From Fidelibacterota bacterium (GTDB lineage: Bacteria > Fidelibacterota > UBA8477 > JABMPR01): DNA of 44,962 bases. Below the pieces are notes generated by a model. The model was given only the letters and a program-made list of their open reading frames with translations, was not told the DNA's origin and searched no databases. Below are positions 7,491 to 16,117 of this stretch, in pieces. The first letter of the stretch is position 1, and each line of letters begins with the position of its first letter. Where the stretch lies: positions 1 to 44,962 of the forward strand of contig JABIFG010000126.1 in the NCBI GenBank assembly GCA_018650795.1. The letters are read 5' to 3'. The position numbers and the translations under genes are program-made.

Positions 7491-9863
7491 TTACTTCAAC
7501 TCCACAAAAGTGATACCTGCCCCGCCTTCATCTTGACCGCCGAGACGTTTCTCCTTCACAGCAGGATGCTTATCAAGTACTTCATGAACCACCTTTTTAA
7601 TCACCCCGGTTCCCTTGCCGTGAATGATTTGCATGAGAGCTAAATTACTGAGTACAGCCTGATCGATAAAGCGACCTAATTCTTCAATAGCTGCTTCAGC
7701 GCGATAACCCCTCAGATCGAGAGAATATGTACTACCCTTGCGATCAGAAACATTTACCACCGTGGTTGATTGAACCAACTCATCTTTTTTCCCGGGAGCC
7801 TGACCCAACCATTCCACCGGAACCCGTAGACGCTTGCCATCAACTTCCACCAGGGTTTTTCCCTTGACGGGTTTTTCCAGGACGACACCAATCTGATCCA
7901 AGCTGAATACGGTGACCTCAAGACCTTTGCTAATATCTTCGCTGGCGAGTTTTTCCAGCTTGAGAGGCTCTTCAGTTTCTTCAATAACCTTCTCCAACTC
8001 TGCTTCAATCTGGTCCAGAGTCACCCGCACTTCTTTGATGTTCTCCTTACCGGCCTGGGACTCTCTGATCTGTCTGATGACTTGCTCAACAGTCTGACGG
8101 GCGTCTGTGATAATCTGACCCGCCTTCCTGGCTGCCTCCCTGTCCGCTTTACGCTCGGCTTTCTGTACAGATTCCAGGGCAGTATCCATGCGCTTCTGCT
8201 TCATTTTCAGATCGCGCTGTAAATCGGTATTATCAGATTTTAGATCGGATAATGAGGCCCGTTCAGCTTCTAAAGAGCGTAGTAGCTTCTCCATACTGTC
8301 CCTTGCCCAACCAATGTACCCTCTTGCTGCTGCCAGAATGTCATCTGAGAGCCCGAGACGTTTTGATATCTCAAAGCCGTAGCTACTGCCGGGGACGCCA
8401 GCTAAAAATTTGTAGGTAGGCTTGAGTCCCCTTTGATCGAACTCCATGGCTCCATTCATAACATTTTCTGCTTCATGGGCGAAAACCTTGAGATCCCCGA
8501 GATGGGTGGTGGCTATGGTTTTTATACCCCGATCTCCCAAAGTTTCCAGGATGGACCTGGCTAGTGCTGCTCCTTCGGCAGGGTCCGTACCAGTTCCTAA
8601 TTCATCCAGCAAAACCAGACTTTTGGAAGTGGTCTGATCCAAAATATTGATGATTGTGCTCAAGTGGGCTGAAAAAGTTGAAAGGTCATCTACAAGAGAT
8701 TGTTGATCACCAATGTCCGTAAAAACATTGTCAACAAAAGGAATCACACTGCCTTCTGCGGCAGGAATTGGAACACCTGCATTGGCCATGAGGGTGAGGA
8801 GACCGATGGTTTTGAGCGCGACTGTCTTACCACCAGCATTGGGGCCTGTAATAATCAGGATATTGGTCTTATTATCCATCGTGAGTTCGAGGGGAACCAC
8901 TTTTCTCTGTAAAGCCAACCGGGGATTTCGGGCTGTTTTCAATAGAAAGTGACCATCCTCAGAAAGCGCGGGGATACTACAGGCAAATGTTTTTCCAAAC
9001 TTGGCCAGAGCTGTGTGGTAATCCAAAATTTCAAGCATGTTATAATTTATCTGAATAGTCGAATGATGGGAATGAAGCCGGCTGGTGAGCTCTCTCAGGA
9101 TACGCTGGACTTCCTGCTGCTCCTCAATTTCAATGGTCTTAATCTGATTATTTAATTCAATAATTTCGAAAGGCTCAATAAAGGTAGTGGTTCCAGTATG
9201 GGACATATCCTGGATGACACCCTTGACCTGTAGTTTATAGGAACTGATGACCGGCAAGACCAATCGCCCCCCCTTGATGCCAGCCTGGGATTCATTCAAA
9301 TAACCGTTGTCACCATATTTTTTAACCAGATCAGCCATGCGTGTACGGACAGCGCCACCAGATTTGCGGAGTTTACGACGTAGTGAGGACAGTGTCGACG
9401 AGGCTTTGTCCAGCACTTCTCCATCGGGTCCCACAATCCTGAGAATATCTTTCTCAAGCTCCAGGAGAGGTGTGATATTGTTAAAATCCTCCTCCCAGAT
9501 CGCGGTTTCGTCTGCTGGATTATTCTGAAATATATTTTTAAGAACTCTAGATTGTTCGAGGACATTGTGGACTAGCTTCAGGTCATCAGGATATAGTGTA
9601 CTACCTTCCAAAGCAAGAAGTCTGAGAATCTCATGGAGGTCATCATATTGTCGAATAAAGAAGCTACTATTGAGATCCATGAGCGCTTCAATACCAGCCA
9701 CACGGTCATACTGGTTTCTTATGTCTACTGGACTATTTTTAGGTTGGAGTTGTTGAAATTGATGGGTGACACTTGCACCAGCAGCTTCATCAGCCAGCCA
9801 CTGCCTGACATCATCAAAACCGAGGTGTAAATAAGTAGAAATGGTTGAGCTAGAAGAATGCAT
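7491..9863 (-). CDS. mutS2: Endonuclease MutS2
   Basis: A MutS-family ATPase with a C-terminal nuclease domain, tied in other bacteria to suppression of recombination or to rescue of collided ribosomes. The 790-aa protein lacks the MutS mismatch-recognition domain I. It has core helices (about 30-320), an ATPase domain with Walker A GPNAGGKT at 340-347, a Lys/Glu-rich coiled coil (about 510-640) and a C-terminal Smr domain (about 716-790) with LDLRG and HGKGTG. The start lies 8 bases after the cvpA-family stop, so the genes are co-transcribed. Length and domain order are standard. Confidence 0.96.
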   Translation of the reverse strand: MHSSSSTISTYLHLGFDDVRQWLADEAAGASVTHQFQQLQPKNSPVDIRNQYDRVAGIEALMDLNSSFFIRQYDDLHEILRLLALEGSTLYPDDLKLVHNVLEQSRVLKNIFQNNPADETAIWEEDFNNITPLLELEKDILRIVGPDGEVLDKASSTLSSLRRKLRKSGGAVRTRMADLVKKYGDNGYLNESQAGIKGGRLVLPVISSYKLQVKGVIQDMSHTGTTTFIEPFEIIELNNQIKTIEIEEQQEVQRILRELTSRLHSHHSTIQINYNMLEILDYHTALAKFGKTFACSIPALSEDGHFLLKTARNPRLALQRKVVPLELTMDNKTNILIITGPNAGGKTVALKTIGLLTLMANAGVPIPAAEGSVIPFVDNVFTDIGDQQSLVDDLSTFSAHLSTIINILDQTTSKSLVLLDELGTGTDPAEGAALARSILETLGDRGIKTIATTHLGDLKVFAHEAENVMNGAMEFDQRGLKPTYKFLAGVPGSSYGFEISKRLGLSDDILAAARGYIGWARDSMEKLLRSLEAERASLSDLKSDNTDLQRDLKMKQKRMDTALESVQKAERKADREAARKAGQIITDARQTVEQVIRQIRESQAGKENIKEVRVTLDQIEAELEKVIEETEEPLKLEKLASEDISKGLEVTVFSLDQIGVVLEKPVKGKTLVEVDGKRLRVPVEWLGQAPGKKDELVQSTTVVNVSDRKGSTYSLDLRGYRAEAAIEELGRFIDQAVLSNLALMQIIHGKGTGVIKKVVHEVLDKHPAVKEKRLGGQDEGGAGITFVELK

Positions 9864-9871
9864 GGCTCTAC

Positions 9872-10765
9872 TTATTGCGACCCTACTTCGATCTCGTCGG
9901 CAACCTCCGTCTCCTCATAGATCACTTCGCTACTATCTTCCTCTGCTTCGATCCCCGCGCGACCCTGGGCCATGGCTTCTATCTCTTCGATCATTTTGTC
10001 CATATCTGCTTGCCTATTGGTACCAGCATGCTGGACTTTTTCCACCTCTTCCATGATATCCAGGTTTGATACATCATCCACCCCTGCGGATTTCAACATC
10101 TGTTCCAAGAGTCCTTTTTGAGATCCACTCATTGACTCCAGGGCTTTTCCCAGAATTTCATTCTGATCCCCGCCATCTCCATCGCCAAGCAGACCCTGCA
10201 AACCACCTCCTTCACTACCCAGAGCGGCCTGAAGGAGTGCAGCCTTGTTAGCATCAGGATCCATCATGGTTTGCATCATTGCCAATTCATCTTCCAGGGA
10301 TAGAACATAAACAGCCTGTCCGGCAAATATCTCAACAAAGGGATACAATTTTGATTCTTTCTGCCAGTCGCCTTTCATGTCCGCAGGAACCATGGCGAAG
10401 GCCCATACAACAGCTGATAACATCAATCCAGCCTTAAGTGCCCCAAAGGTAATTCCACCGATTCGATCTAAAGCTCCCAGACGCAGCGTCTTAACAATTT
10501 TTTTTAGCAAAAATGACACAAAAGTTATTGAGTACATCACAACTAGAAATACGATCACAAACCCAGCTGGTGTCTTGTAGGCTTCTGGAATACTGATAAG
10601 GGGTTCCAGGAAGGCAGTTCCATACTGATTGTAGTGCATGGAGGCATAAACTGCTGCATACATACCTACGATTTTCAGGACACCATCAATGAGTCCCTTT
10701 TTCAGCCCACTCACTGCCATGATGCCAATGAGAAGCAATCCGATTAAATCAAATCCTGTGGCCAT
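9872..10765 (-). CDS. cvpA: CvpA-family membrane protein with a long acidic tail
   Basis: Residues 1-165 hold the four-helix membrane domain of the CvpA (colicin V production) family, beginning with a glycine-rich first helix and the GLKKGLIDG motif at about 20-28. The family's biochemical role is unclear; members are linked to envelope homeostasis. Unlike short CvpA proteins this one carries a roughly 120-residue cytoplasmic tail that is Glu/Asp-rich and coiled-coil-like, a possible protein-interaction segment. The start codon shares one base with the yqeY stop (TAATG), indicating translational coupling, and mutS2 follows 8 bases later. CvpA-mutS2 adjacency is common in bacteria. Confidence 0.85.
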   Translation of the reverse strand: MATGFDLIGLLLIGIMAVSGLKKGLIDGVLKIVGMYAAVYASMHYNQYGTAFLEPLISIPEAYKTPAGFVIVFLVVMYSITFVSFLLKKIVKTLRLGALDRIGGITFGALKAGLMLSAVVWAFAMVPADMKGDWQKESKLYPFVEIFAGQAVYVLSLEDELAMMQTMMDPDANKAALLQAALGSEGGGLQGLLGDGDGGDQNEILGKALESMSGSQKGLLEQMLKSAGVDDVSNLDIMEEVEKVQHAGTNRQADMDKMIEEIEAMAQGRAGIEAEEDSSEVIYEETEVADEIEVGSQ

Positions 10766-11223
10766 TAGCTGAGCATCCCTTTTACGATTTCTTGAAGTCG
10801 TTTTCCATCTGCCTTACCTGCTGCTGCTTTCATGAGTGGCCCCATAACCTTGCCCATATCGCTCATGTTTTCAGCGCCAGTATCTGCCAGAACTTGTTTA
10901 ACCAGTGCTTCCATTTCAGAGTCACCCATCATTTGTGGGAGGTATTTCTCTAAAATTAGTAATTCAGCCTTCTCGACAGCTACCAATTCGGGCCGATCAC
11001 CCTTCTCATACAACACGATGGCTTCCTTGCGCTGCTTGGCTGCTGTTTGCACCAGCTTGATAAATTCTGCTTCAGAGAGTGGTTCACCCTTATCGATCTC
11101 ACGGGTCTGAATTCTGGATTTAAGATCGCGGACTGTTTTCAGCGAAGCTTCATCCCTGGCCTTCATAGCCGTTTTTAATTGTTCTGTGAGTTCTTTATGA
11201 AAATCCAATTTTTGTGCTCCCAT
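10765..11223 (-). CDS. yqeY: GatB/YqeY-domain protein
   Basis: A 152-aa protein of the YqeY family, related to the tail domain of the amidotransferase subunit GatB and thought to bind tRNA-like ligands. The helical N-terminal half has LKTAMKARDEASLKTVR at about 16-32. The C-terminal half has GKVMGPLMKAAAGKADGKR at about 123-141, matching the conserved family ending. In many bacteria yqeY lies beside rpsU, dnaG and rpoD; here it sits upstream of cvpA, mutS2 and dnaG. The preceding gap of 99 bases could hold a promoter. Confidence 0.93.
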   Translation of the reverse strand: MGAQKLDFHKELTEQLKTAMKARDEASLKTVRDLKSRIQTREIDKGEPLSEAEFIKLVQTAAKQRKEAIVLYEKGDRPELVAVEKAELLILEKYLPQMMGDSEMEALVKQVLADTGAENMSDMGKVMGPLMKAAAGKADGKRLQEIVKGMLS

Positions 11224-11322
11224 TGCAATATCAAAAAGTTAAAAATAACCCAGAATCTATCATATGGATAAGTTTTTATGAGGACAACCCGAAATGGTTT
11301 AGGTACGATTCAGAAATTACGA

Positions 11323-11796
11323 TCAGGGTACATCAAAAACGTCGCGTAAAGCAAGCGTGGCATTACTAAGATGTTTTTCCTCAATAATGGCAGAGATAGA
11401 GCTGATGGATGTAGATATGGAAAGAATGTTAATCCCGCGAATACCCAGGGCTCGAAAAAAAGTTGCTGCCAGACCACAGCGTTCTTTAAAGTGAGGACCA
11501 TAAACAGTGATTAGGCAGACGTGTTCAATCACCTCAACACTGATGTCTTCATGTAAGTCTGTAATGGCATCTACCGCTTTTTGAAACGACTCTGATTTGT
11601 CCTGGTGGAGTGTCACGGATAGGTTGGCTTTACCGCTGCTGTCCATGTTTTCACTGATGAAATTTACGGTCTGTCCATAAAAACAAAATTCCTCAAGGGC
11701 TGAACCGCCCCAATCGGGCTCATCGGGTAAATTAAATATTCTTACAAAGGTCAATTTTTCATCAACGATGATACCACCGATTGATTCCTTTTTCAC
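11323..11796 (-). CDS. Stand-alone ACT-domain protein (aspartokinase regulatory-domain type)
   Basis: A 157-aa protein resembling the double-ACT regulatory half of aspartate kinases without the kinase domain. The C-terminal segment (about 110-155) carries the aspartokinase-like pattern: GINILSISTSISSISAIIEE, then HLSNATLALRDVFD. ACT domains bind amino acids and transmit the signal to a partner. The GTG start overlaps the histidine kinase stop in a GTGA junction and has a very strong GAGGAGG ribosome site, so the two proteins are probably made in a fixed ratio. I infer it may feed an amino-acid signal into the kinase or another partner; nothing in the sequence proves this. Confidence 0.75.
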   Translation of the reverse strand: MKKESIGGIIVDEKLTFVRIFNLPDEPDWGGSALEEFCFYGQTVNFISENMDSSGKANLSVTLHQDKSESFQKAVDAITDLHEDISVEVIEHVCLITVYGPHFKERCGLAATFFRALGIRGINILSISTSISSISAIIEEKHLSNATLALRDVFDVP

Positions 11797-13130
11797 AATT
11801 CCTCCTCAAAGGGCAATTGAACTGTAAATGTACTTCCCTGCCCCTCCAGACTATCAACCTGGATATCACCACCATGTAGTTCAACCATACGCATCACAAT
11901 CGCTAAACCTAAGCCGGTACCTTCTGAAATCAATTTTCGGGCAGTCGGAGTTCTGTAAAATTCTTTGAAAATATTTGTTTGCTCTGAGGCAGGAATACCT
12001 TGCCCATCATCAGTGACTTTTACCACATAATTCAAATCAATTTTTTCTAAACTCACCTGAATATTGCCAGATTCATGGGTATAGCGAATAGCATTAGAAA
12101 TGAGATTAGTAAATATTTTGCGAAGCGCATCTGCATCTCCAAAAAAATTGAATGGTGCAGCTGCAGAGTTGAATTTCAGGCTCTGACTTTTGCGGTCTGA
12201 ATTAGGTTTTGCATCGGACACAATACTCTCAAGCAATTCACGCAGACTCAGATGATCAAATTGCTGCTCCTCCTGGAAATTCCCATAAGTCAGGTCAGCC
12301 AGATCTTTGAGCATGCCAATGGTTTCAGAGGTCCTGCCAATGGCTCGATTCAGCATATTGATGATTCGCTCATCAGCATTGGTGCCTAGAATATCTTCAA
12401 TCACCATGAGTGTGGATTGGATGGTGGAAATGGGTGCTTTCATTTCATGGCTGGCATAACGGAAAAAGGTAGTTTTGGTTTCGTTGATTTCCTGCAACTT
12501 CTGATTCGTAATCTCCAGCTTGGTTCTAACCCGCCGGTGCCGCTCTGTCACGTTCTGTGCGAGATAGGCTGAGACCATCATGGTCACAACAAAGACGAAC
12601 CAGATGCCAATCACCACACGTGAATCACCAATGAGGTGCAATTCATGAATAAAACAGATGTGCTCAACATAAACCGAATGCTCCAGAAGCAATAATCCTG
12701 AGTACAAAATGATCACAAGCAGGGAGTATAAATATGAGAATCCACCTGGGAATATGATGCTGGCCAAAATGATGTGGAAAACGTAGAAAAAGGAGAGTGG
12801 ACTTTCCTCGCTTCCAGTAAGATAAATCAGTATGGTAAGTAAGAATAAGTCCATGACCATCTGCAGGTTGAGCAGAATAACCAGATTAGACATTGCAAAC
12901 TGTTTTTTAGCGGATGCATAGGCCAGGTACATCAGATTCAAGCCCAGTAGGATGAATCCTACTATGGCCATGGCATTCAGACTTGAAGGAGGACCGAGTT
13001 GAATGGTCTTAAGGAGGATTACTCCGATGAAAAGACCGAGGATAGCATACCAGCGGAGCCGAATAAGCCACCTATCACGCCGAAGCATGGAGCCAATTGA
13101 GAATGCGGGTGTATCAGGAAAAAGCGTCAA
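11793..13130 (-). CDS. Six-TM RegB-like sensor histidine kinase
   Basis: A membrane histidine kinase of 445 aa. Six hydrophobic helices lie at about 27-45, 52-72, 80-104, 112-128, 132-149 and 172-192. The loop TGSEESPLSFFYVFH at 105-119 resembles the conserved TGG-NPF stretch of RegB/PrrB redox (quinone) sensors. A short coiled coil (about 197-220) precedes the HisKA box with phospho-acceptor His228 (SHE). The ATPase domain follows with an N box near 342-346, DDGQGIP at 374-380 and GTGLGL at 404-409. The start is TTG with an AGGA 11 bases upstream; an in-frame ATG at 13088 is the alternative. Its likely partner is the response regulator 44 bases upstream. Redox sensing is an inference. Confidence 0.88.
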   Translation of the reverse strand: MTLFPDTPAFSIGSMLRRDRWLIRLRWYAILGLFIGVILLKTIQLGPPSSLNAMAIVGFILLGLNLMYLAYASAKKQFAMSNLVILLNLQMVMDLFLLTILIYLTGSEESPLSFFYVFHIILASIIFPGGFSYLYSLLVIILYSGLLLLEHSVYVEHICFIHELHLIGDSRVVIGIWFVFVVTMMVSAYLAQNVTERHRRVRTKLEITNQKLQEINETKTTFFRYASHEMKAPISTIQSTLMVIEDILGTNADERIINMLNRAIGRTSETIGMLKDLADLTYGNFQEEQQFDHLSLRELLESIVSDAKPNSDRKSQSLKFNSAAAPFNFFGDADALRKIFTNLISNAIRYTHESGNIQVSLEKIDLNYVVKVTDDGQGIPASEQTNIFKEFYRTPTARKLISEGTGLGLAIVMRMVELHGGDIQVDSLEGQGSTFTVQLPFEEEL

Positions 13131-13174
13131 TATGCTACCGTTCCTAAAATCGAATCAGTTAAAGTCTCTCCTGC

Positions 13175-13561
13175 TTAGGCCTTAATGTTTTGATGTACGA
13201 CGTCCACCAGTTTTTTTGGATTTACGGGTTTTTCTAAAAATGCATCTACGGGCAGAAAATCAGCATCCTTGCCTGGATCAAACTGAAAACCAGTCTGGTT
13301 ACCTACAGCCGTTAACATGACAATGGGGGTATCCTTAATGTCAGCATCTTCCCGAATTTTGTATGCAACATGAAAGCCTTCGTCCATGGAAGTCATCATT
13401 ACATCCAGAATAATCAGATCTGGAGATTCGGATTTAATCTTCTCTAATCCCCGTTCCCCATCCTGTGCATCCACTACATCATAACCAGCTGCTTCCAAAG
13501 TAATACGCATAGCTTCAACAAGATCGAAGTCATCATCTATTATCAGTACTTTTTTTGCCAT
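13175..13561 (-). CDS. Receiver-only (CheY-like) response regulator
   Basis: A single receiver domain of 128 aa with acidic pocket Asp10/Asp11, phospho-acceptor Asp53 (LDVMM), Thr84 and Lys111 (EKP). There is no DNA-binding or enzymatic output domain. It has an extended segment (about 86-104, NQTGFQFDPGKDADF) between the conserved Thr and Lys that is longer than in CheY and also occurs in other stand-alone receivers. It lies between the hydrogenase maturation protease (41 bases) and the histidine kinase (44 bases), so it is probably phosphorylated by that kinase. The output step is not visible in the window. Confidence 0.92.
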   Translation of the reverse strand: MAKKVLIIDDDFDLVEAMRITLEAAGYDVVDAQDGERGLEKIKSESPDLIILDVMMTSMDEGFHVAYKIREDADIKDTPIVMLTAVGNQTGFQFDPGKDADFLPVDAFLEKPVNPKKLVDVVHQNIKA

Positions 13562-13602
13562 TTTTTGTCTTCCTCCTGGGCGCGAACGCCAAACAAATTG
13601 AT

Positions 13603-14076
13603 CTAAGCCTCAGCGACTTGGCTTACTCGATTTAGTTTATCTTCAACGATATCAACGGCCATTTTCAAAGCCCTCTGTACGGGTGTGGAAAGTGAGCCAT
13701 TAAATTGAATTGATTCTGGTTCAATACCAATGATTTTCAAGTCTTCGGGTAGCATGTTCAGAGATTGCGCCATTTTGATTGACTCCGCCAATCCCAGACC
13801 ATGTAACGAGATGGGATCATCTTTCAAGATCATGTCAATTTGAGAGGGATCCATCTCCACAATACTACCTGGCTTCCGGCCCATCCGACAGGCATCTACA
13901 ATAATCACATGCTCCCGTTCTTGGAGAAATTCTAGAATTCCCAGCGCATCACTTCCAGCATCCACCAATTCGATTTTGGAATTTGGCAAGCTGGAAAGCT
14001 TATCTATAAGCATGGGACCGATAGCATCATCTCCCCGTAAGCGACTACCTATACCTATGACTGTCAGTGCTGCCAT
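13603..14076 (-). CDS. [NiFe]-hydrogenase maturation protease
   Basis: An endopeptidase of the HybD/HycI family (M52) that removes the C-terminal tail of the hydrogenase large subunit after nickel insertion. From the ATG at 14076 it has 157 aa. The N-terminal motif GIGSRLRGDDAIG matches the family's GxGNxxxxDDxxG with Ser in place of Asn, VDAC supplies the second metal-ligand region, and LHGLGL supplies the histidine. A GTG two codons upstream shares a base with the hydA stop and is an alternative start. Its position directly after the large subunit, which keeps an 8-residue tail after the metal site, makes that subunit the obvious substrate. Confidence 0.92.
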   Translation of the reverse strand: MAALTVIGIGSRLRGDDAIGPMLIDKLSSLPNSKIELVDAGSDALGILEFLQEREHVIIVDACRMGRKPGSIVEMDPSQIDMILKDDPISLHGLGLAESIKMAQSLNMLPEDLKIIGIEPESIQFNGSLSTPVQRALKMAVDIVEDKLNRVSQVAEA

Positions 14077-14081
14077 AACCA

Positions 14082-15386
14082 CTACTCGATGAAATCAACT
14101 TCCAGCATGTGGACTGAGCAGGAAATACAGGGATCATATGCCCTGACCAGCATTTCGAGATTCAGAGTAATTTCTGCCTTACTCTTGTTGATAATCTCAG
14201 GCACCAGTTTCATCATATCATCATCTATATTGGCCAGATTCTGACCTGTAGGAATGATACAGTTGGCCTTGATGATATTGCCTTTGTTATCATAGGTATA
14301 ATCATGAAACAGAATACCACGAGGTACTTCGTTTGAGCCAATACCGCGGCCATATCTGGTAGGTGTCTGGTTAGGTTTCTCATTTTTGAGACCCAGCTCT
14401 ATCAGTCTGTCAATGATTCGCACGCTATCCAGGATGCAATGCACTGCTTCAACGACCTGGGCTATGGTATTCATGTATGGGTTATGACAATTTGGCTTGA
14501 GACCCATGGCTTCAGCAGCAGCCAGAGCTTCTTCCCCGAGTTGGGCATGATTATTATTCCAGCGAGCAAGGGCACCTACGAAATATGAACTTCTGTTGTA
14601 CTTCGCGTGTTTTGATGTGCTATGATTAACCACAAACTCATTGGTCACATCCAGATAATTTGAGACAGGGGTGGCGCCACTATCAGAGGAGAAAATGTCT
14701 CCCTGGTAAAGGGCATACTCATCGGGATGCTTCAAGGAAATGTATTCTGTTTCTCTTTCAAACTGTGGGATGGCACCAGCCAGAGCCTTCATGGTTTCGA
14801 TCGTCTCCAAGCCATCTGGAAGACCTTCCTCAAGGAGTCGACGCTTGATTTCCAGAAGTTCAGCTTTCTCAGGAATTCTTGAGAAGCCACCAGGAACCGG
14901 TGTAATGGGATGCACTGCACGACCCGAAACAATATCTCCAATATCATTGGCGAGACGTTTCATACGCAGGGCTCTTAGTACCACATCCTTATGAGTTGCT
15001 ATAAGTGGAAATACACTGCCAACATTTAAGAAATCTGGAGCGGCCAGAAAATAGGCATGCAAAATGTTAGATTGCAGGGTTGCTCCGTGTACTAATAATT
15101 TTCTGAGAAGTACTGTCTGTTCGGAGACTTCCAGTCCCAGAGCATCTTCAGTTGTCACCAGGGATGTCAATTGATGACCGAGAGAACAAATTCCACAGAT
15201 TCTCGAGGTGATGATAGCAGCTTCATGAAAACTGCGTCCCTTCAGCATGGCCTCAAAGAACCGTGGTGGTTCGACAATACTGAGATGCGCTTTTTCCAGC
15301 ACCCCATCCTTCATATTTACAACAATATTTCCATGACCTTCCACACGGGTCAGGTGATGGACTTTGATGTCAAGATCACGACTCAT
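14082..15386 (-). CDS. hydA: Group 3b [NiFe]-hydrogenase large (alpha) subunit
   Basis: Catalytic subunit of a cytoplasmic bidirectional NAD(P)-linked hydrogenase (sulfhydrogenase type) that interconverts H2 with protons and electrons. RVEGH is at 14-18. The first Ni-Fe ligand pair is in RICGIC (Cys64, Cys67) and the second in DPCISCSVH (Cys420, Cys423, ending at His426). Eight residues (MLEVDFIE) follow the histidine and form the tail removed in maturation. The length of 434 aa fits group 3b. The start overlaps the small-subunit stop by 4 bases. The order hydB-hydG-hydD-hydA matches the Pyrococcus sulfhydrogenase I operon. All four metal ligands are intact. Confidence 0.95.
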   Translation of the reverse strand: MSRDLDIKVHHLTRVEGHGNIVVNMKDGVLEKAHLSIVEPPRFFEAMLKGRSFHEAAIITSRICGICSLGHQLTSLVTTEDALGLEVSEQTVLLRKLLVHGATLQSNILHAYFLAAPDFLNVGSVFPLIATHKDVVLRALRMKRLANDIGDIVSGRAVHPITPVPGGFSRIPEKAELLEIKRRLLEEGLPDGLETIETMKALAGAIPQFERETEYISLKHPDEYALYQGDIFSSDSGATPVSNYLDVTNEFVVNHSTSKHAKYNRSSYFVGALARWNNNHAQLGEEALAAAEAMGLKPNCHNPYMNTIAQVVEAVHCILDSVRIIDRLIELGLKNEKPNQTPTRYGRGIGSNEVPRGILFHDYTYDNKGNIIKANCIIPTGQNLANIDDDMMKLVPEIINKSKAEITLNLEMLVRAYDPCISCSVHMLEVDFIE

Positions 15387-16117
15387 AATTGAACCTCATT
15401 TGAATTATAGAGCTGCATACGTTTTTTTGCTTCATCCAGACTGATACCATGGCTGGTCATAACTTCAAGCATGCCATCAATATTGGGGTCGTCTAGAATT
15501 CCTCGACAGCCTGTGCAGAATTGTCCAAAGCTGGGACAAATTGCATCACAACCACCACGGGTAATGGGTCCAAGACAAACCATACCACGATTGTAGAGAC
15601 ACTCGTTTTCCTTGAGCTTGCATTCCACGCATACTGGAGAACCATACTTGGGTGGTTGTTTTCCCAGCACGAGAGCGATGAGTAGTTTGAGAAAATCTTG
15701 CTGGGTCATAGGACAACCGCGAACTTCATAGTCCACCTTGACTACAGATGACACCGCCATGGCTGGCAGGGTGGCAAAGAGATATTTATCTTCACCATAC
15801 ACGGTTTCTCGAACTTCATCGATGGGATGCATATTTTTCATGGCATTGACGCCACCATTGACGGCACAAGAGCCTAGGGCTACCAAAACATCACTACGAC
15901 GACGAATATCATGAATTCTCTCAACACACGAGGGTGATGTAATTGATCCCTCAATAAAAGCAATATCGTAATGATCAGCCTTATCGTCCATGGCTTCACG
16001 GAATTCAACAAGATCTACATGTTTTAGTATATCGAGAAGATCGTTTTCAAAATTGAGTTTGTTGAGCTGACAACCTTCGCAGCTGGTAAAATCGAAAAAT
16101 GCAACTTGTGGTTTCAT
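15383..16117 (-). CDS. hydD: Group 3b [NiFe]-hydrogenase small (delta) subunit
   Basis: The electron-transfer small subunit, carrying iron-sulfur clusters next to the Ni-Fe site. Proximal cluster cysteines are seen as CEGC (13, 16), GSC (84) and RGCP (135). The C-terminal third holds eight more cysteines (163, 166, 173, 181, 190, 194, 201, 204), enough for two further [4Fe-4S] clusters. There is no Tat signal, consistent with a cytoplasmic enzyme. The start codon shares one base with the hydG stop, and the stop overlaps hydA by four bases. Some sulfhydrogenases also reduce sulfur or polysulfide; whether this one does cannot be read from sequence. Confidence 0.94.
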   Translation of the reverse strand: MKPQVAFFDFTSCEGCQLNKLNFENDLLDILKHVDLVEFREAMDDKADHYDIAFIEGSITSPSCVERIHDIRRRSDVLVALGSCAVNGGVNAMKNMHPIDEVRETVYGEDKYLFATLPAMAVSSVVKVDYEVRGCPMTQQDFLKLLIALVLGKQPPKYGSPVCVECKLKENECLYNRGMVCLGPITRGGCDAICPSFGQFCTGCRGILDDPNIDGMLEVMTSHGISLDEAKKRMQLYNSNEVQL

